Positions 52,827 to 60,562 of a DNA stretch of 64,000 bases are shown piece after piece (positions within the stretch are counted from its first letter, which is position 1; every line of letters starts with the position of its first letter). The notes beneath the pieces were generated by a model that saw only the letters and a list, made by a program, of their open reading frames with translations, was not told where the DNA came from and made no database searches. The DNA is from JAVBSC01 sp031547305 (GTDB lineage Bacteria; Desulfobacterota; Desulfovibrionia; Desulfovibrionales; Desulfovibrionaceae), in the NCBI GenBank assembly GCA_031547305.1, contig JAVBSC010000033.1, positions 1 to 64,000 on the forward strand. Reading direction: 5' to 3'. Both the position numbers and the translations under genes were made by a program.

Positions 52827-53741
52827 ATGGTCATGGCTCCTAAAGAGTTCAGCGGCGATTTTTTGCAGTGGCTGCGCGGTTTTTATCACCTGGCCCGCAC
52901 TCGCTCGTTTTCCAGGGCGGCGCAGGCGATGTGCCGCAACCAGGGCACCCTTACCTACCAGATAAAACGCCTGGAGGATGATCTTGGCGTTACCCTGGTG
53001 GACAGGAAGGTCGCCCCGGTCCGGCTTACTGAAAAAGGACTGCTGCTTTATGAAATCGCGCTCGAAATATTCGGCCTGCTGCGGAAAATCCAGACCGAGG
53101 TGGCCTCGGACGGCATCTTGTCCGGCAATGTGCTGATCATGTGCAACTACGGCATTTCCGCCCGGTATATTCCGCGCCGCCTGCACGCTTTTAAGGAGCT
53201 CTACCCGGAGATATCCGTAACGGTAATGCCGGAAAGAAGCGCCGAACTGATTCACGGCCTTATTGAGCCGGACATTGACTTCATCATCACACGGGACGAT
53301 TTTCTGGTTGAGCCATGCCAGTTTACCCCGCTTTTCGAATCCAGCCTGGCGCTTGTGGTGCATGAGAGCATCCGCTTCCCCGGCGGGGAGCCGGCGGTGG
53401 AGGATCTTGCCGGCCTGTCATACATAGCCACGCCGGAAGGAACGATCGACAAGAGCGTGAGCGACCTTTTGCGCCAGTCCGGGCATGAGGTGCGCATAGC
53501 GCGGAGCGAAAGCTACTTTTTATCTTCCCTCCAGTATGTCGCCTTGAACATGGGGGCCACGGTAATGGACGGCTTTTTGGCCGGAACCCCAGGTTTTGCC
53601 GTAAACGTCCATGACTTGAGCCGCCTGGTGCCCAAACAGGCCTACGGCATAGCCATTAGGCAAAACCAGTACGTTTCGCCGCAGGCGCGGAAACTGATCG
53701 AGTTTTTGCGCACGGAAGACGCGGACGGCAACATGCTGTAA
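52827..53741 (+). CDS. LysR family transcriptional regulator
   Basis: The 304-residue protein has an N-terminal winged helix-turn-helix (FYHLARTRSFSRAAQAMCRNQGTLTYQIKRLEDDLGVTL) and a C-terminal periplasmic-binding-like effector domain from about residue 95. It is divergent from the GH31 gene across 144 bp, the usual LysR arrangement, and probably senses a sugar-related ligand to control that gene. The start at ATG 52827 is close to the conserved helix; a second Met at residue 3 is also possible. Confidence 0.9.
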   Translation: MVMAPKEFSGDFLQWLRGFYHLARTRSFSRAAQAMCRNQGTLTYQIKRLEDDLGVTLVDRKVAPVRLTEKGLLLYEIALEIFGLLRKIQTEVASDGILSGNVLIMCNYGISARYIPRRLHAFKELYPEISVTVMPERSAELIHGLIEPDIDFIITRDDFLVEPCQFTPLFESSLALVVHESIRFPGGEPAVEDLAGLSYIATPEGTIDKSVSDLLRQSGHEVRIARSESYFLSSLQYVALNMGATVMDGFLAGTPGFAVNVHDLSRLVPKQAYGIAIRQNQYVSPQARKLIEFLRTEDADGNML

Positions 53742-53850
53742 AAGCGGCCTGATGAGGGAAAAGACTAGCTAAGAAAACGCTGTTTCCTGTCCGAACATTG
53801 TGGACCACCTCTGTCTAACAGCCGGAGAATTGAAATAACTCGCGCGACGG

Positions 53851-53900
53851 GTAATGCAAAGCGCCCTCCGCCATCATCGGCGAAAGGCGCTTTGCATTAC
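53851..53900. terminator. Large hairpin between lysR and lplA (convergent)
   Basis: GTAATGCAAAGCGCC (53851-53865) pairs perfectly with 53886-53900, and a second CGCC/GGCG stem sits in the loop. The structure abuts the lplA stop codon. There is no U-run on either side, so it may act as a 3'-end stabiliser or a Rho-dependent end for the long operon. Confidence 0.5.
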
Positions 53901-54887
53901 TTAGTTGAAAAACATGCATTGGATAATTTCCTTGCGGCTGATGGCGCCGAAATAGTGTTCTATTGGAAACCGCTTTAGTATGTCGCCAATAATCCGTGGT
54001 GAATACGGCGCGCCACGCAGAGCGGCTATTATCGGAGATATTTCCCGTACAGCCATAAAATCACCGTAGATGGCGCAGTCTTCTATCCTGCCGCCTCTGA
54101 CATTAAAGCGCACATCCAGAATACCGCCCGGAAATTTTCGCCGATTCCCAAAGACAAAAGCCGGATTTTCTCCGTAGATCCAGTCCAATGAGGCATATTT
54201 CCGATCCCGCAAGGCGAGAATCTGTTCCTTTTCATCCGACGACAGATTGACGGGAGCCGGACTGCGGTCTGGCGCTAACCGGCGCATCAGCATGTCCATA
54301 AAACTGGTCACGCTGGTGCCTTTAGGAAGAAAATTTTTCAGACCTGCAACATGGGAACGCACAGATCGCGCCCCTTTGGACCGGTATTTCTCCGGATCGA
54401 CATTGAGCGCACGCCCAAGAAGGGAACCATTCACATCAAACAGCAGTGTCCCATGATGCAGGATCCTGTCTCTTATGATCGCTTGCGCATTGCCGGAAAC
54501 CTTACGGCCCTCAACAAGAATATCGTTGCGGCCGCTGCTCTCGGCGGGAATTCCCATGGAGATGAGGGCTTCCACGACAGGCCGTGTAAAGCGGTCCATG
54601 GTGATTTCACTCGGGTTGCCCAAAGCGGTCATAAATGAAAAATTTACGTTGTTAAGATCGTGGTATACAGCGCCTCCGCCTGACATACGGCGCACAACAT
54701 GAATATTTTGTTTCTGAGCGAAACGGATGTTCACTTCTTCAAATGTATTCTGATTGCGTCCGACAACGATTGCGTTGTCATTTCTCCATAACAAAATGAC
54801 ATCAGACCGCCTTGTATTAAGCAGGAACTCTTCAGTGGCAAGATTGAGATAAGGATCAGTGCTTTCAAACATGTACAGTGGCGTCAT
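53901..54887 (-). CDS. lplA: Lipoate-protein ligase A
   Basis: The 328-residue protein has the LplA core: LWRNDNAIVVGRNQNTFEEVN, RRMSGGGAVYHDLNNVNFSF (lipoyl-AMP binding loop) and the conserved Lys in GRKVSGNAQAI. The C-terminal accessory domain is present. The enzyme activates free lipoate with ATP and attaches it to the Lys of lipoyl domains. It is the last gene of the dehydrogenase operon, 29 bp after lpdA, and should lipoylate the E2 encoded two genes earlier. This suggests use of salvaged lipoate. Confidence 0.94.
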   Translation of the reverse strand: MTPLYMFESTDPYLNLATEEFLLNTRRSDVILLWRNDNAIVVGRNQNTFEEVNIRFAQKQNIHVVRRMSGGGAVYHDLNNVNFSFMTALGNPSEITMDRFTRPVVEALISMGIPAESSGRNDILVEGRKVSGNAQAIIRDRILHHGTLLFDVNGSLLGRALNVDPEKYRSKGARSVRSHVAGLKNFLPKGTSVTSFMDMLMRRLAPDRSPAPVNLSSDEKEQILALRDRKYASLDWIYGENPAFVFGNRRKFPGGILDVRFNVRGGRIEDCAIYGDFMAVREISPIIAALRGAPYSPRIIGDILKRFPIEHYFGAISRKEIIQCMFFN

Positions 54888-54916
54888 TGTATCATACCGT
54901 CACGCTGGCCAGAGGA

Positions 54917-56299
54917 CTATAAAATGTGTACCGCCTTTCCCATTGCCTTCATAAAAGCTTCAGGTACGGCCTCGCTGACGGTAGGGTGCGGATGAACAGT
55001 CCGGATAATCTCTTCCGGAGTTGCTTCCAAGGTCATGGCCGTGGCTATTTCCGCGATCATGTCGGTAACGCGTTTCCCGTACATATGCACGCCAAGGACC
55101 TCCCCCAATTCCGCGTCCACGATCACCTTGATCAGGCCGTCCGTGTCGCCTTCCACCAGCGATTTGCCGTTTGCCGCCAGGGGGAATATTCCGACAGCGA
55201 TGTTTTTGCCCCTCTCTCTGCCCTTATCCTCGGTCATGCCGATACCGGCGATCTCCGGATCAAGATAAATGCAGGCGGGAATTCTGTCATACCGCATCTT
55301 TTCAGGCTGACCGCAAATATTGCCCACCGCCACCACAGCTTCATGCGAGGCGGTATGGGCCAGCATGCTCTTCCCGTTGACATCGCCTACGGCATAGATA
55401 TGCGGGATATTCGTGCGCAGGTGGGCATCCGTTTTGATGGCCTTGCCGTCAAAGGCAATGCCGATTCCCTCCGCGTTCAATCCAACGGCGCATGGAACTC
55501 TGCCGACCGCCATGAGCACGGCTTCCGTATGCACAAACCGTTCTTGCCCGTCTTTTTCATACAGCACGGTATTGTCACGGACGGTCTTTACCTTAGCGCC
55601 CAAATGAAAGACAATTCCATCCCGTTCCATTCTCCGCCGCGCCGCCCGCGATACATCACTGTCCACCATGGGCAGGATCTCCTCAAGCAGTTCCAGTACA
55701 GTCACTTTGCAGCCCAGCATATGCAGCAGATAAGCGAACTCCACCCCGATGACGCCCCCGCCAATGACGGCCATGCTTGCGGGAACATGAGCCAGATCCA
55801 ACGCTTCGCGGCTGGTCAGCAGCGTATTTTCGCCTTCCAGTTTGATGAACGGCGGCATAAACGCCTCGGAGCCAGCGGCGATGATGAAAGCGTCCGCGCT
55901 GACGGAACGGCCGCTTATATCCACAGTGTGCGGATCCGTAAACATAGCCCGCCCTTTAATGAGTGTCGCGCCGTTGGCCTTCAAAAGCCCTTCCACTCCC
56001 CCCGAGAGCTGCCGGATCACTTCCAGCTTGCGCGACTGGAGCGCCGGCATTGATATGCTCGCCGTGGATGGGTCAAGACCGACAATGCCGTACTTCGCCG
56101 CCTCCCTGATTTCACCAAGCAGCGCGGCGCTGCGGAGCAACGTCTTGGTTGGAATGCATCCTTCGTTCAGGCAGACCCCACCGCACACTCCGGACTCGAT
56201 GATACAGGTCCGCTTGCCGGCCTGGGCGGCTTTGATGGCCGCCACGTAGCCTCCGGGGCCGGCGCCGATGACAGCGACTTCATATGTATGATGGTTCAT
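54917..56299 (-). CDS. lpdA: Dihydrolipoyl dehydrogenase (E3)
   Basis: The 460-residue flavoprotein has the FAD motif VIGAGPGGYVAAI, redox-active disulfide GGVCLNEGCIPTK, an NAD-binding motif VIGGGVIGVEFAYLL, FAD motif YAVGDVNG, and catalytic HPHPTVSE at the C-terminus. It reoxidises dihydrolipoamide on E2 with NAD+. It lies 8 bp downstream of the E2 gene and is clearly in the same transcript. Sizes and motifs are standard. Confidence 0.95.
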   Translation of the reverse strand: MNHHTYEVAVIGAGPGGYVAAIKAAQAGKRTCIIESGVCGGVCLNEGCIPTKTLLRSAALLGEIREAAKYGIVGLDPSTASISMPALQSRKLEVIRQLSGGVEGLLKANGATLIKGRAMFTDPHTVDISGRSVSADAFIIAAGSEAFMPPFIKLEGENTLLTSREALDLAHVPASMAVIGGGVIGVEFAYLLHMLGCKVTVLELLEEILPMVDSDVSRAARRRMERDGIVFHLGAKVKTVRDNTVLYEKDGQERFVHTEAVLMAVGRVPCAVGLNAEGIGIAFDGKAIKTDAHLRTNIPHIYAVGDVNGKSMLAHTASHEAVVAVGNICGQPEKMRYDRIPACIYLDPEIAGIGMTEDKGRERGKNIAVGIFPLAANGKSLVEGDTDGLIKVIVDAELGEVLGVHMYGKRVTDMIAEIATAMTLEATPEEIIRTVHPHPTVSEAVPEAFMKAMGKAVHIL

Positions 56300-56307
56300 G
56301 GCGAGCC

Positions 56308-57696
56308 CTACAAAAGTATGCGTACCGGATGTTCCAGCAACATTTTCAGATGCCCGACAAATTGCGCGGCCAGCAGCCCGTCAATGACGCGATGGTCCAC
56401 GGAAAGCTGAATGCGCATCATTGGCCGGATGGCCACGTAATCTTCGCCGTTTTCACTGGTCACCGCGATCGGCGTATTGCGTATGGCGCTCACAGCCAGT
56501 ATGCCCACTTCCGGCGGATTCAGAATGGCGGTGAAGTTCTCGATGCCGAACATCCCCAGATTGGAAATCGTAAAAGTTCCTCCCTTATATTCATTGGAAG
56601 CGAGTGTTCCACTCCGGGCGCGTTCCACCAGTTCGCGACTTTCCTTTGCGATGGCGGACAGGGTTTTCATTTGCGTATTTTTTACCACCGGAACAATAAG
56701 GCCGTTACTGCCGCCGCCCACGGCCAACCCCACGTTTATGCTTTCATAAAGGACGATCCGGTCGCCAAGAAGGGCGGCGTTCATGTCCGGAAACTCTCGC
56801 AGGGTATTGCTTACGGCTTTGATCAGCAGATCGGAAACCGTCACCTTCGGCCCGGAGCCTTCATTGATCCGTTTACGGAGCGCCAGCAGTTCCGTGGTAT
56901 CAACGGAATCGGTAAAATATAGGTGCGGCGCGGTAAATTTGCTCTGAGCCAGACGCTCCCCGATGATTTTACGGACACCTTCATACGGTGCGCTGGAAGC
57001 CACAAGCACGTCCGACGCTTCACTTATGGGGCCAGCGGCGGTGCGCGAAATTCTAGCCGCCAACACCACATCATCTTTCATGATTTTGTCGCGAGGGCCG
57101 GTCCCCTCTACGGAAGCGAGCTCGACGCCCGCCTTGTCAGCCAGCCTGCCGGCCAGAGGCGATGCCTTGATGTCCTTCAGCCCGCGGGCTAGCGATGCCG
57201 CCTTAATGTCCTTCGCGGTAATGCCGCCCTCAAAACCGGTTCCGACAATACCCGTGATAAAGTCCAGATCTATGGCCTCATCGTGAATCAACTTTCTGGC
57301 CTTTGGCGTGAGCTTGAGTTTCTTGATCTCTTTCGAGGCGTCCGGGACTTCCGCCGTGGATGGCGATTTTGCCACGGCCGGGGTTTCCTGCACGGGGACA
57401 GAGCTTTGCTGAGTCGAAGCGTTCCGGAAAGCCGCTAGCGCATCATCTGGGTTTTCGCCCGGATTACCCAAAACCGCGATAGGCGTGAATACAGGCGCAA
57501 CCGCCCCTTCCTCCAGAAGCGTCTTGAGCAGGACGCCGTCCCTGGTCGCCTCCAGTCCCATGGCTGTCTTGTCCGTGAGTATCTCAAAGAGGATCTCCCC
57601 TCTGTGGACAGATTCCCCCGCTTTTTTGCACCATTTGACAAGCTGGCCCTCATCCATGCTCATTCCCAGCTTTGGCATAATGATGACTTCCACCAT
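56308..57696 (-). CDS. acoC: Dihydrolipoamide acyltransferase (E2) with two peripheral-subunit-binding domains
   Basis: The protein has 462 residues. The lipoyl domain (1-78) has Lys43 in TDKT. An Ala/Pro/Ser-rich linker is followed by two tandem peripheral-subunit-binding domains: residues 129-166 (LTPKARKLIHDEAIDL) and 178-214 (ASPLAGRLADKAGVEL). Most E2 proteins have one. The catalytic domain (about 235-462) ends in DHRVIDG, with active-site His435 and Asp439. It transfers the acyl group made by E1 to CoA. Gene order with AcoR favours the acetoin dehydrogenase complex, though pyruvate or another 2-oxo acid is not excluded. Confidence 0.88.
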   Translation of the reverse strand: MVEVIIMPKLGMSMDEGQLVKWCKKAGESVHRGEILFEILTDKTAMGLEATRDGVLLKTLLEEGAVAPVFTPIAVLGNPGENPDDALAAFRNASTQQSSVPVQETPAVAKSPSTAEVPDASKEIKKLKLTPKARKLIHDEAIDLDFITGIVGTGFEGGITAKDIKAASLARGLKDIKASPLAGRLADKAGVELASVEGTGPRDKIMKDDVVLAARISRTAAGPISEASDVLVASSAPYEGVRKIIGERLAQSKFTAPHLYFTDSVDTTELLALRKRINEGSGPKVTVSDLLIKAVSNTLREFPDMNAALLGDRIVLYESINVGLAVGGGSNGLIVPVVKNTQMKTLSAIAKESRELVERARSGTLASNEYKGGTFTISNLGMFGIENFTAILNPPEVGILAVSAIRNTPIAVTSENGEDYVAIRPMMRIQLSVDHRVIDGLLAAQFVGHLKMLLEHPVRILL

Positions 57697-57797
57697 TGTC
57701 TTTCTCCTTTTGGGAAATACTTATGAACCATTTCAGGAGTCGCGAGAATTTTTGCAACCCCAAATCCGCGCCTTCACAGCGCAAGCGGGGAAAGCCT

Positions 57798-58793
57798 CTA
57801 GGAAACCATCTCTCTGATTCTGGTCGCGATGCTTTTTTCATCCGGAATAAGGGGATATTCAAGGCAAGGACTGAAGGGAACGGGCACGCTCGCGAGCCCC
57901 ATGCGTTCCACCGGCGCCTCAAGATCATAAAAAACGTCACGCATCATGCGCAGAGCGATTTCCCCACTGATGCCGAAATGCTCGTACCCTTCGTCCAGGA
58001 TCAGCAACCTGCCCGTCTTCTTGACTGAACGGATGATGCTTTCACTGTCAAGCGGAACAACCGTTCGCAGATCCAGCACTTCCACGGAAATGCCGTCAGC
58101 AAGCAAGGTCTTGGCGACTTTCTCCGCTTTATTGACCATATTGGAAATCGCCACCACGGAAACGTCCGTTCCTTCCGTGACCAGGCGGGCTTTGCCAAAC
58201 GGTATGCATACATCGTCACCTTCATCCGGGACGTCATCAAATGTCGTGGCGTAGATCATCTTGTGTTCGAAGAACATAACCGGATTGTCATCACGAATGG
58301 CGGTCTTGAGCAGGCCTTTGGCTTCGCCAGCTGTGGACGGCGAAACAACCTTAATCCCAGGACAATGCGCTATCCAGGCATGCAGGCTCTGGGAATGCTG
58401 AGCCGCAGAGGAACGCCCCGCGCCAAAAGCGGTTCTTATGACAATAGGCACTCGTACCTGCCCGCCGGACATATAAGGAATTTTAGCGGCCTGATTGCAA
58501 ATCTGATCCATGCACGTCGCCAGGAAGTCACAAAACATGATCTCGACCACAGGTCGCAACCCAACAGTGGCCGCTCCCACGCCAAGACCAACGATGCCTG
58601 ATTCGCAAATGGGGGAATCCTTGCAGCGAAGGTCGCCGTATTTATCCCGCAAGCCTTTCGTGCACTTAAACAGACCACCGTCTTTCCCGACATCTTCGCC
58701 AATCACAAAGACTCTTTCGTCGCGGGCCATTTCCTCGTCAATCGCTTCCCAGATTGCTTCTCTATATTGTAATTTTCGCATAATGGACCTCAT
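57798..58793 (-). CDS. acoB: 2-oxo acid/acetoin dehydrogenase E1 component, beta subunit
   Basis: The 331-residue transketolase-like beta subunit shows GEDVGKDGGLFKCTKGL, SPICESGIVGLGVGAA, MFCDFLATCMDQICNQAAK and HSQSLHAWIAHCPGIKVVSPST. The C-terminal domain has DLRTVVPLDSESII and EGYEHFGISGEIA. It binds TPP together with the alpha subunit and decarboxylates or cleaves the substrate. It lies 67 bp after the alpha subunit gene and 101 bp before E2. Its size suits AcoB/PdhB. Confidence 0.92.
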   Translation of the reverse strand: MRSIMRKLQYREAIWEAIDEEMARDERVFVIGEDVGKDGGLFKCTKGLRDKYGDLRCKDSPICESGIVGLGVGAATVGLRPVVEIMFCDFLATCMDQICNQAAKIPYMSGGQVRVPIVIRTAFGAGRSSAAQHSQSLHAWIAHCPGIKVVSPSTAGEAKGLLKTAIRDDNPVMFFEHKMIYATTFDDVPDEGDDVCIPFGKARLVTEGTDVSVVAISNMVNKAEKVAKTLLADGISVEVLDLRTVVPLDSESIIRSVKKTGRLLILDEGYEHFGISGEIALRMMRDVFYDLEAPVERMGLASVPVPFSPCLEYPLIPDEKSIATRIREMVS

Positions 58794-58860
58794 GTATATA
58801 TGGCCGATCCGGCCGGCATCCCGATTCTAAAGCCATGCCAACGCTTAGGGCGCAGGACCG

Positions 58861-59817
58861 CTAATTGACGAAAACATCCTCGAATGCTTCCGAAGGATCC
58901 GGGTATTCACTTTCAAGCGCGAACTTACACGCTTCGGCTATGGCTTCTTCCACTCTGCCGCGGATTTTCTTGAGCTCTTTGGAGGAGAGAATCTGTCTCT
59001 TTTCCAGCTCAAGAATCGGATCTTTGGCCTTCCACTCCGCAACCTCCGCCTCCGGACGATAAAGCCCCGGGTCGCCGACATTATGCCCCTGCCAACGGTA
59101 GCTCATGCATTCCAAAATAGAAGGCCCATAGCCGCTTCTGGCGTGCTCCACGGCTTTGCGCGTTGCTTCATACACAGCGAACACATCGTTCCCATAGACC
59201 GTTTCGCCAGGAATGCCGTAAGCAAGCGCCCGCTTGGAAAGCTGATGTTCTTTTGTCACACGGCGGGTATCCACTGAAATGCCATACAAATTATTTTCAA
59301 TGACGTAGACGATCGGCAAATCCCATGCCGCGGCCATATTGACGCTTTCATGAAAAGTGCCGTGATTGGACGCGCCGTCCCCAAAAAACACCACGGCTAC
59401 GCGAGGCTCCCGCCGGTATTTAAAGGCGTACGCCGCACCTGTGGCTATTGGGATCTCCCCTCCCACAATGCCGTTGGCTCCAAGAATGCCCCGATCCAAG
59501 GCCATAATGTGCATGGATCCGCCTTTCCCTTTGGAATACCCGGTTTTTTTCCCAAGAATTTCAGCCATCATCCGATTGAGATCCGCGCTTTGGGCCACAA
59601 GGTGCCCGTGGCCGCGATGGGTGCTGCCGACCACATCCTTTTCTGACAAGGCGGCGCAAACACCAGTGGCGATGGCTTCCTCGCCAAGATACAGATGCGC
59701 CATACCGGGCATGTGGCCGCTTTTGTAAAACTCAAATACTTCTTCCTCAAAGCGTCTCACTCGCAACATGGTTTCGTAAAATCTGCCTGCTAATGTTTTT
59801 CTTTTTACATCACCCAT
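58861..59817 (-). CDS. acoA: 2-oxo acid/acetoin dehydrogenase E1 component, alpha subunit
   Basis: The 318-residue protein carries the TPP motif FGDGASNHGTFHESVNMAAAW...ENN, preceded by GSTHRGHGHLVA and GKGGSMHI. Its length matches AcoA-type subunits, shorter than typical PdhA. It is the first gene of the operon acoA-acoB-acoC-lpdA-lplA. A sigma-54 promoter lies at 60185-60200 on the same strand, giving a leader of about 360 nt. The linked AcoR-type activator makes acetoin the leading substrate, cleaved to acetaldehyde and acetyl-CoA; related ketols are also possible. Confidence 0.9.
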   Translation of the reverse strand: MGDVKRKTLAGRFYETMLRVRRFEEEVFEFYKSGHMPGMAHLYLGEEAIATGVCAALSEKDVVGSTHRGHGHLVAQSADLNRMMAEILGKKTGYSKGKGGSMHIMALDRGILGANGIVGGEIPIATGAAYAFKYRREPRVAVVFFGDGASNHGTFHESVNMAAAWDLPIVYVIENNLYGISVDTRRVTKEHQLSKRALAYGIPGETVYGNDVFAVYEATRKAVEHARSGYGPSILECMSYRWQGHNVGDPGLYRPEAEVAEWKAKDPILELEKRQILSSKELKKIRGRVEEAIAEACKFALESEYPDPSEAFEDVFVN

Positions 59818-60184
59818 TGTGTATCCCCTTATGACGAAATTACCCTGCCATTAAAAAGATGCTTTAGCAGTATTAGTACTGTATATTGTACATAATTTAA
59901 ATATATTAATCTTTAAATTTTGCAATGATATACAACTATTAAAGATTTGACACCACGGTTTATAGGAATAATTTTTCGAAACTTAATTCATAATTACGCT
60001 CCAAGACGAGCGCACCAAAGTTAATTCACGCTAGTCGAAGAATAATGCTCATGCTGGTCGTGGCTAAAGATAGCGACAGCAGAGAAAGAGAAAGATTATC
60101 GCTCTTGAGCGTACATTCATATTTCACATCAGTTCTACGATCAAAGATAACAAGACGAGTTTTTCAGCTTTTTTGCACCAATGA

Positions 60185-60200
60185 TGCAATCCATGTGCCA
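60185..60200 (-). promoter_or_regulatory. Sigma-54 (-24/-12) promoter for the acoA operon
   Basis: On the minus strand the sequence reads TGGCAC-N5-TTGC with the required 10-bp GG-to-GC spacing, a full match to the consensus core. Transcription would start near 60175. The gap 59818-60562 also holds an AT-rich leader just before acoA, repeat copy B, a plus-strand terminator and a cluster of ATGANACA motifs. Confidence 0.8.
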
Positions 60201-60305
60201 GCGCAAGAGAACAGTCCGCACGCGGATTCGGACGTGCTTTTCGCCGCGGGCTGGAGGGCTCACGCGTTTCGAAAAACAACCGGATCCGCGCGTGTCGGGA
60301 GCGTC

Positions 60306-60441
60306 TTAGAGCAAGTTACGCTTCAGTTTTTCGCTTAACAGCAGGCAAAGCCCGCCTACGACAAAATCGCGGGCAGTGCTGCGTTCGCTCCGCACCGGCG
60401 GAGCATTTTTTCGGATAGAAAAACTAAAAGTTAAAATGCCC
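60306..60441 (+). repeat. Interspersed repeat, copy B (136 bp)
   Basis: It is related to copy A at 16097-16201 through seven ordered blocks beginning TTAGAGCAA and ending AATGCC. It contains two small inverted repeats (CCCGC/GCGGG and GCTCCGC/GCGGAGC). As in copy A, the leading TTAG contains a stop codon closing an upstream plus-strand open stretch. Confidence 0.65.
60387..60411 (+). terminator. Rho-independent terminator on the plus strand inside repeat B
   Basis: GCTCCGC-ACCG-GCGGAGC is followed by ATTTTTT. No plus-strand gene is visible upstream, so it may be a relic carried by the repeat. Copy A has a degraded version of this stem. Confidence 0.6.
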
Positions 60442-60493
60442 TGTTGGCAGTCAGGTGCCTGCTATGGCCCGAGAAGGGAAAGAGACGTGACAG

Positions 60494-60530
60494 TGTCTCA
60501 TCCGGCATTATGATGAAACACTATGAGACA
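60494..60530. promoter_or_regulatory. Candidate activator sites (ATGANACA x3) upstream of the acoA promoter
   Basis: TGTCTCAT (60494-60501, the motif in reverse), ATGAAACA (60513-60520) and ATGAGACA (60523-60530) occur within 37 bp; the last two are exactly 10 bp apart. The cluster is about 300 bp upstream of the sigma-54 promoter on the minus strand. The same motif recurs as an inverted pair near the dctP promoter. The outer two copies can also form a hairpin after the acoR stop. Confidence 0.5.
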
Positions 60531-60562
60531 TGTATAGATTTACATAAAAGAGACGCGCTGGC

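Noticed and set aside
53851..53900. Attachment site or phage end suggested by the large inverted repeat
   Set aside because: No integrase or phage genes nearby; the position directly at the operon end fits a transcript 3' structure.
60045..60338. 97-codon plus-strand open frame in the acoA upstream region
   Set aside because: It overlaps the sigma-54 promoter on the other strand and has no ribosome site or motif; its last codons may be a decayed gene tail.
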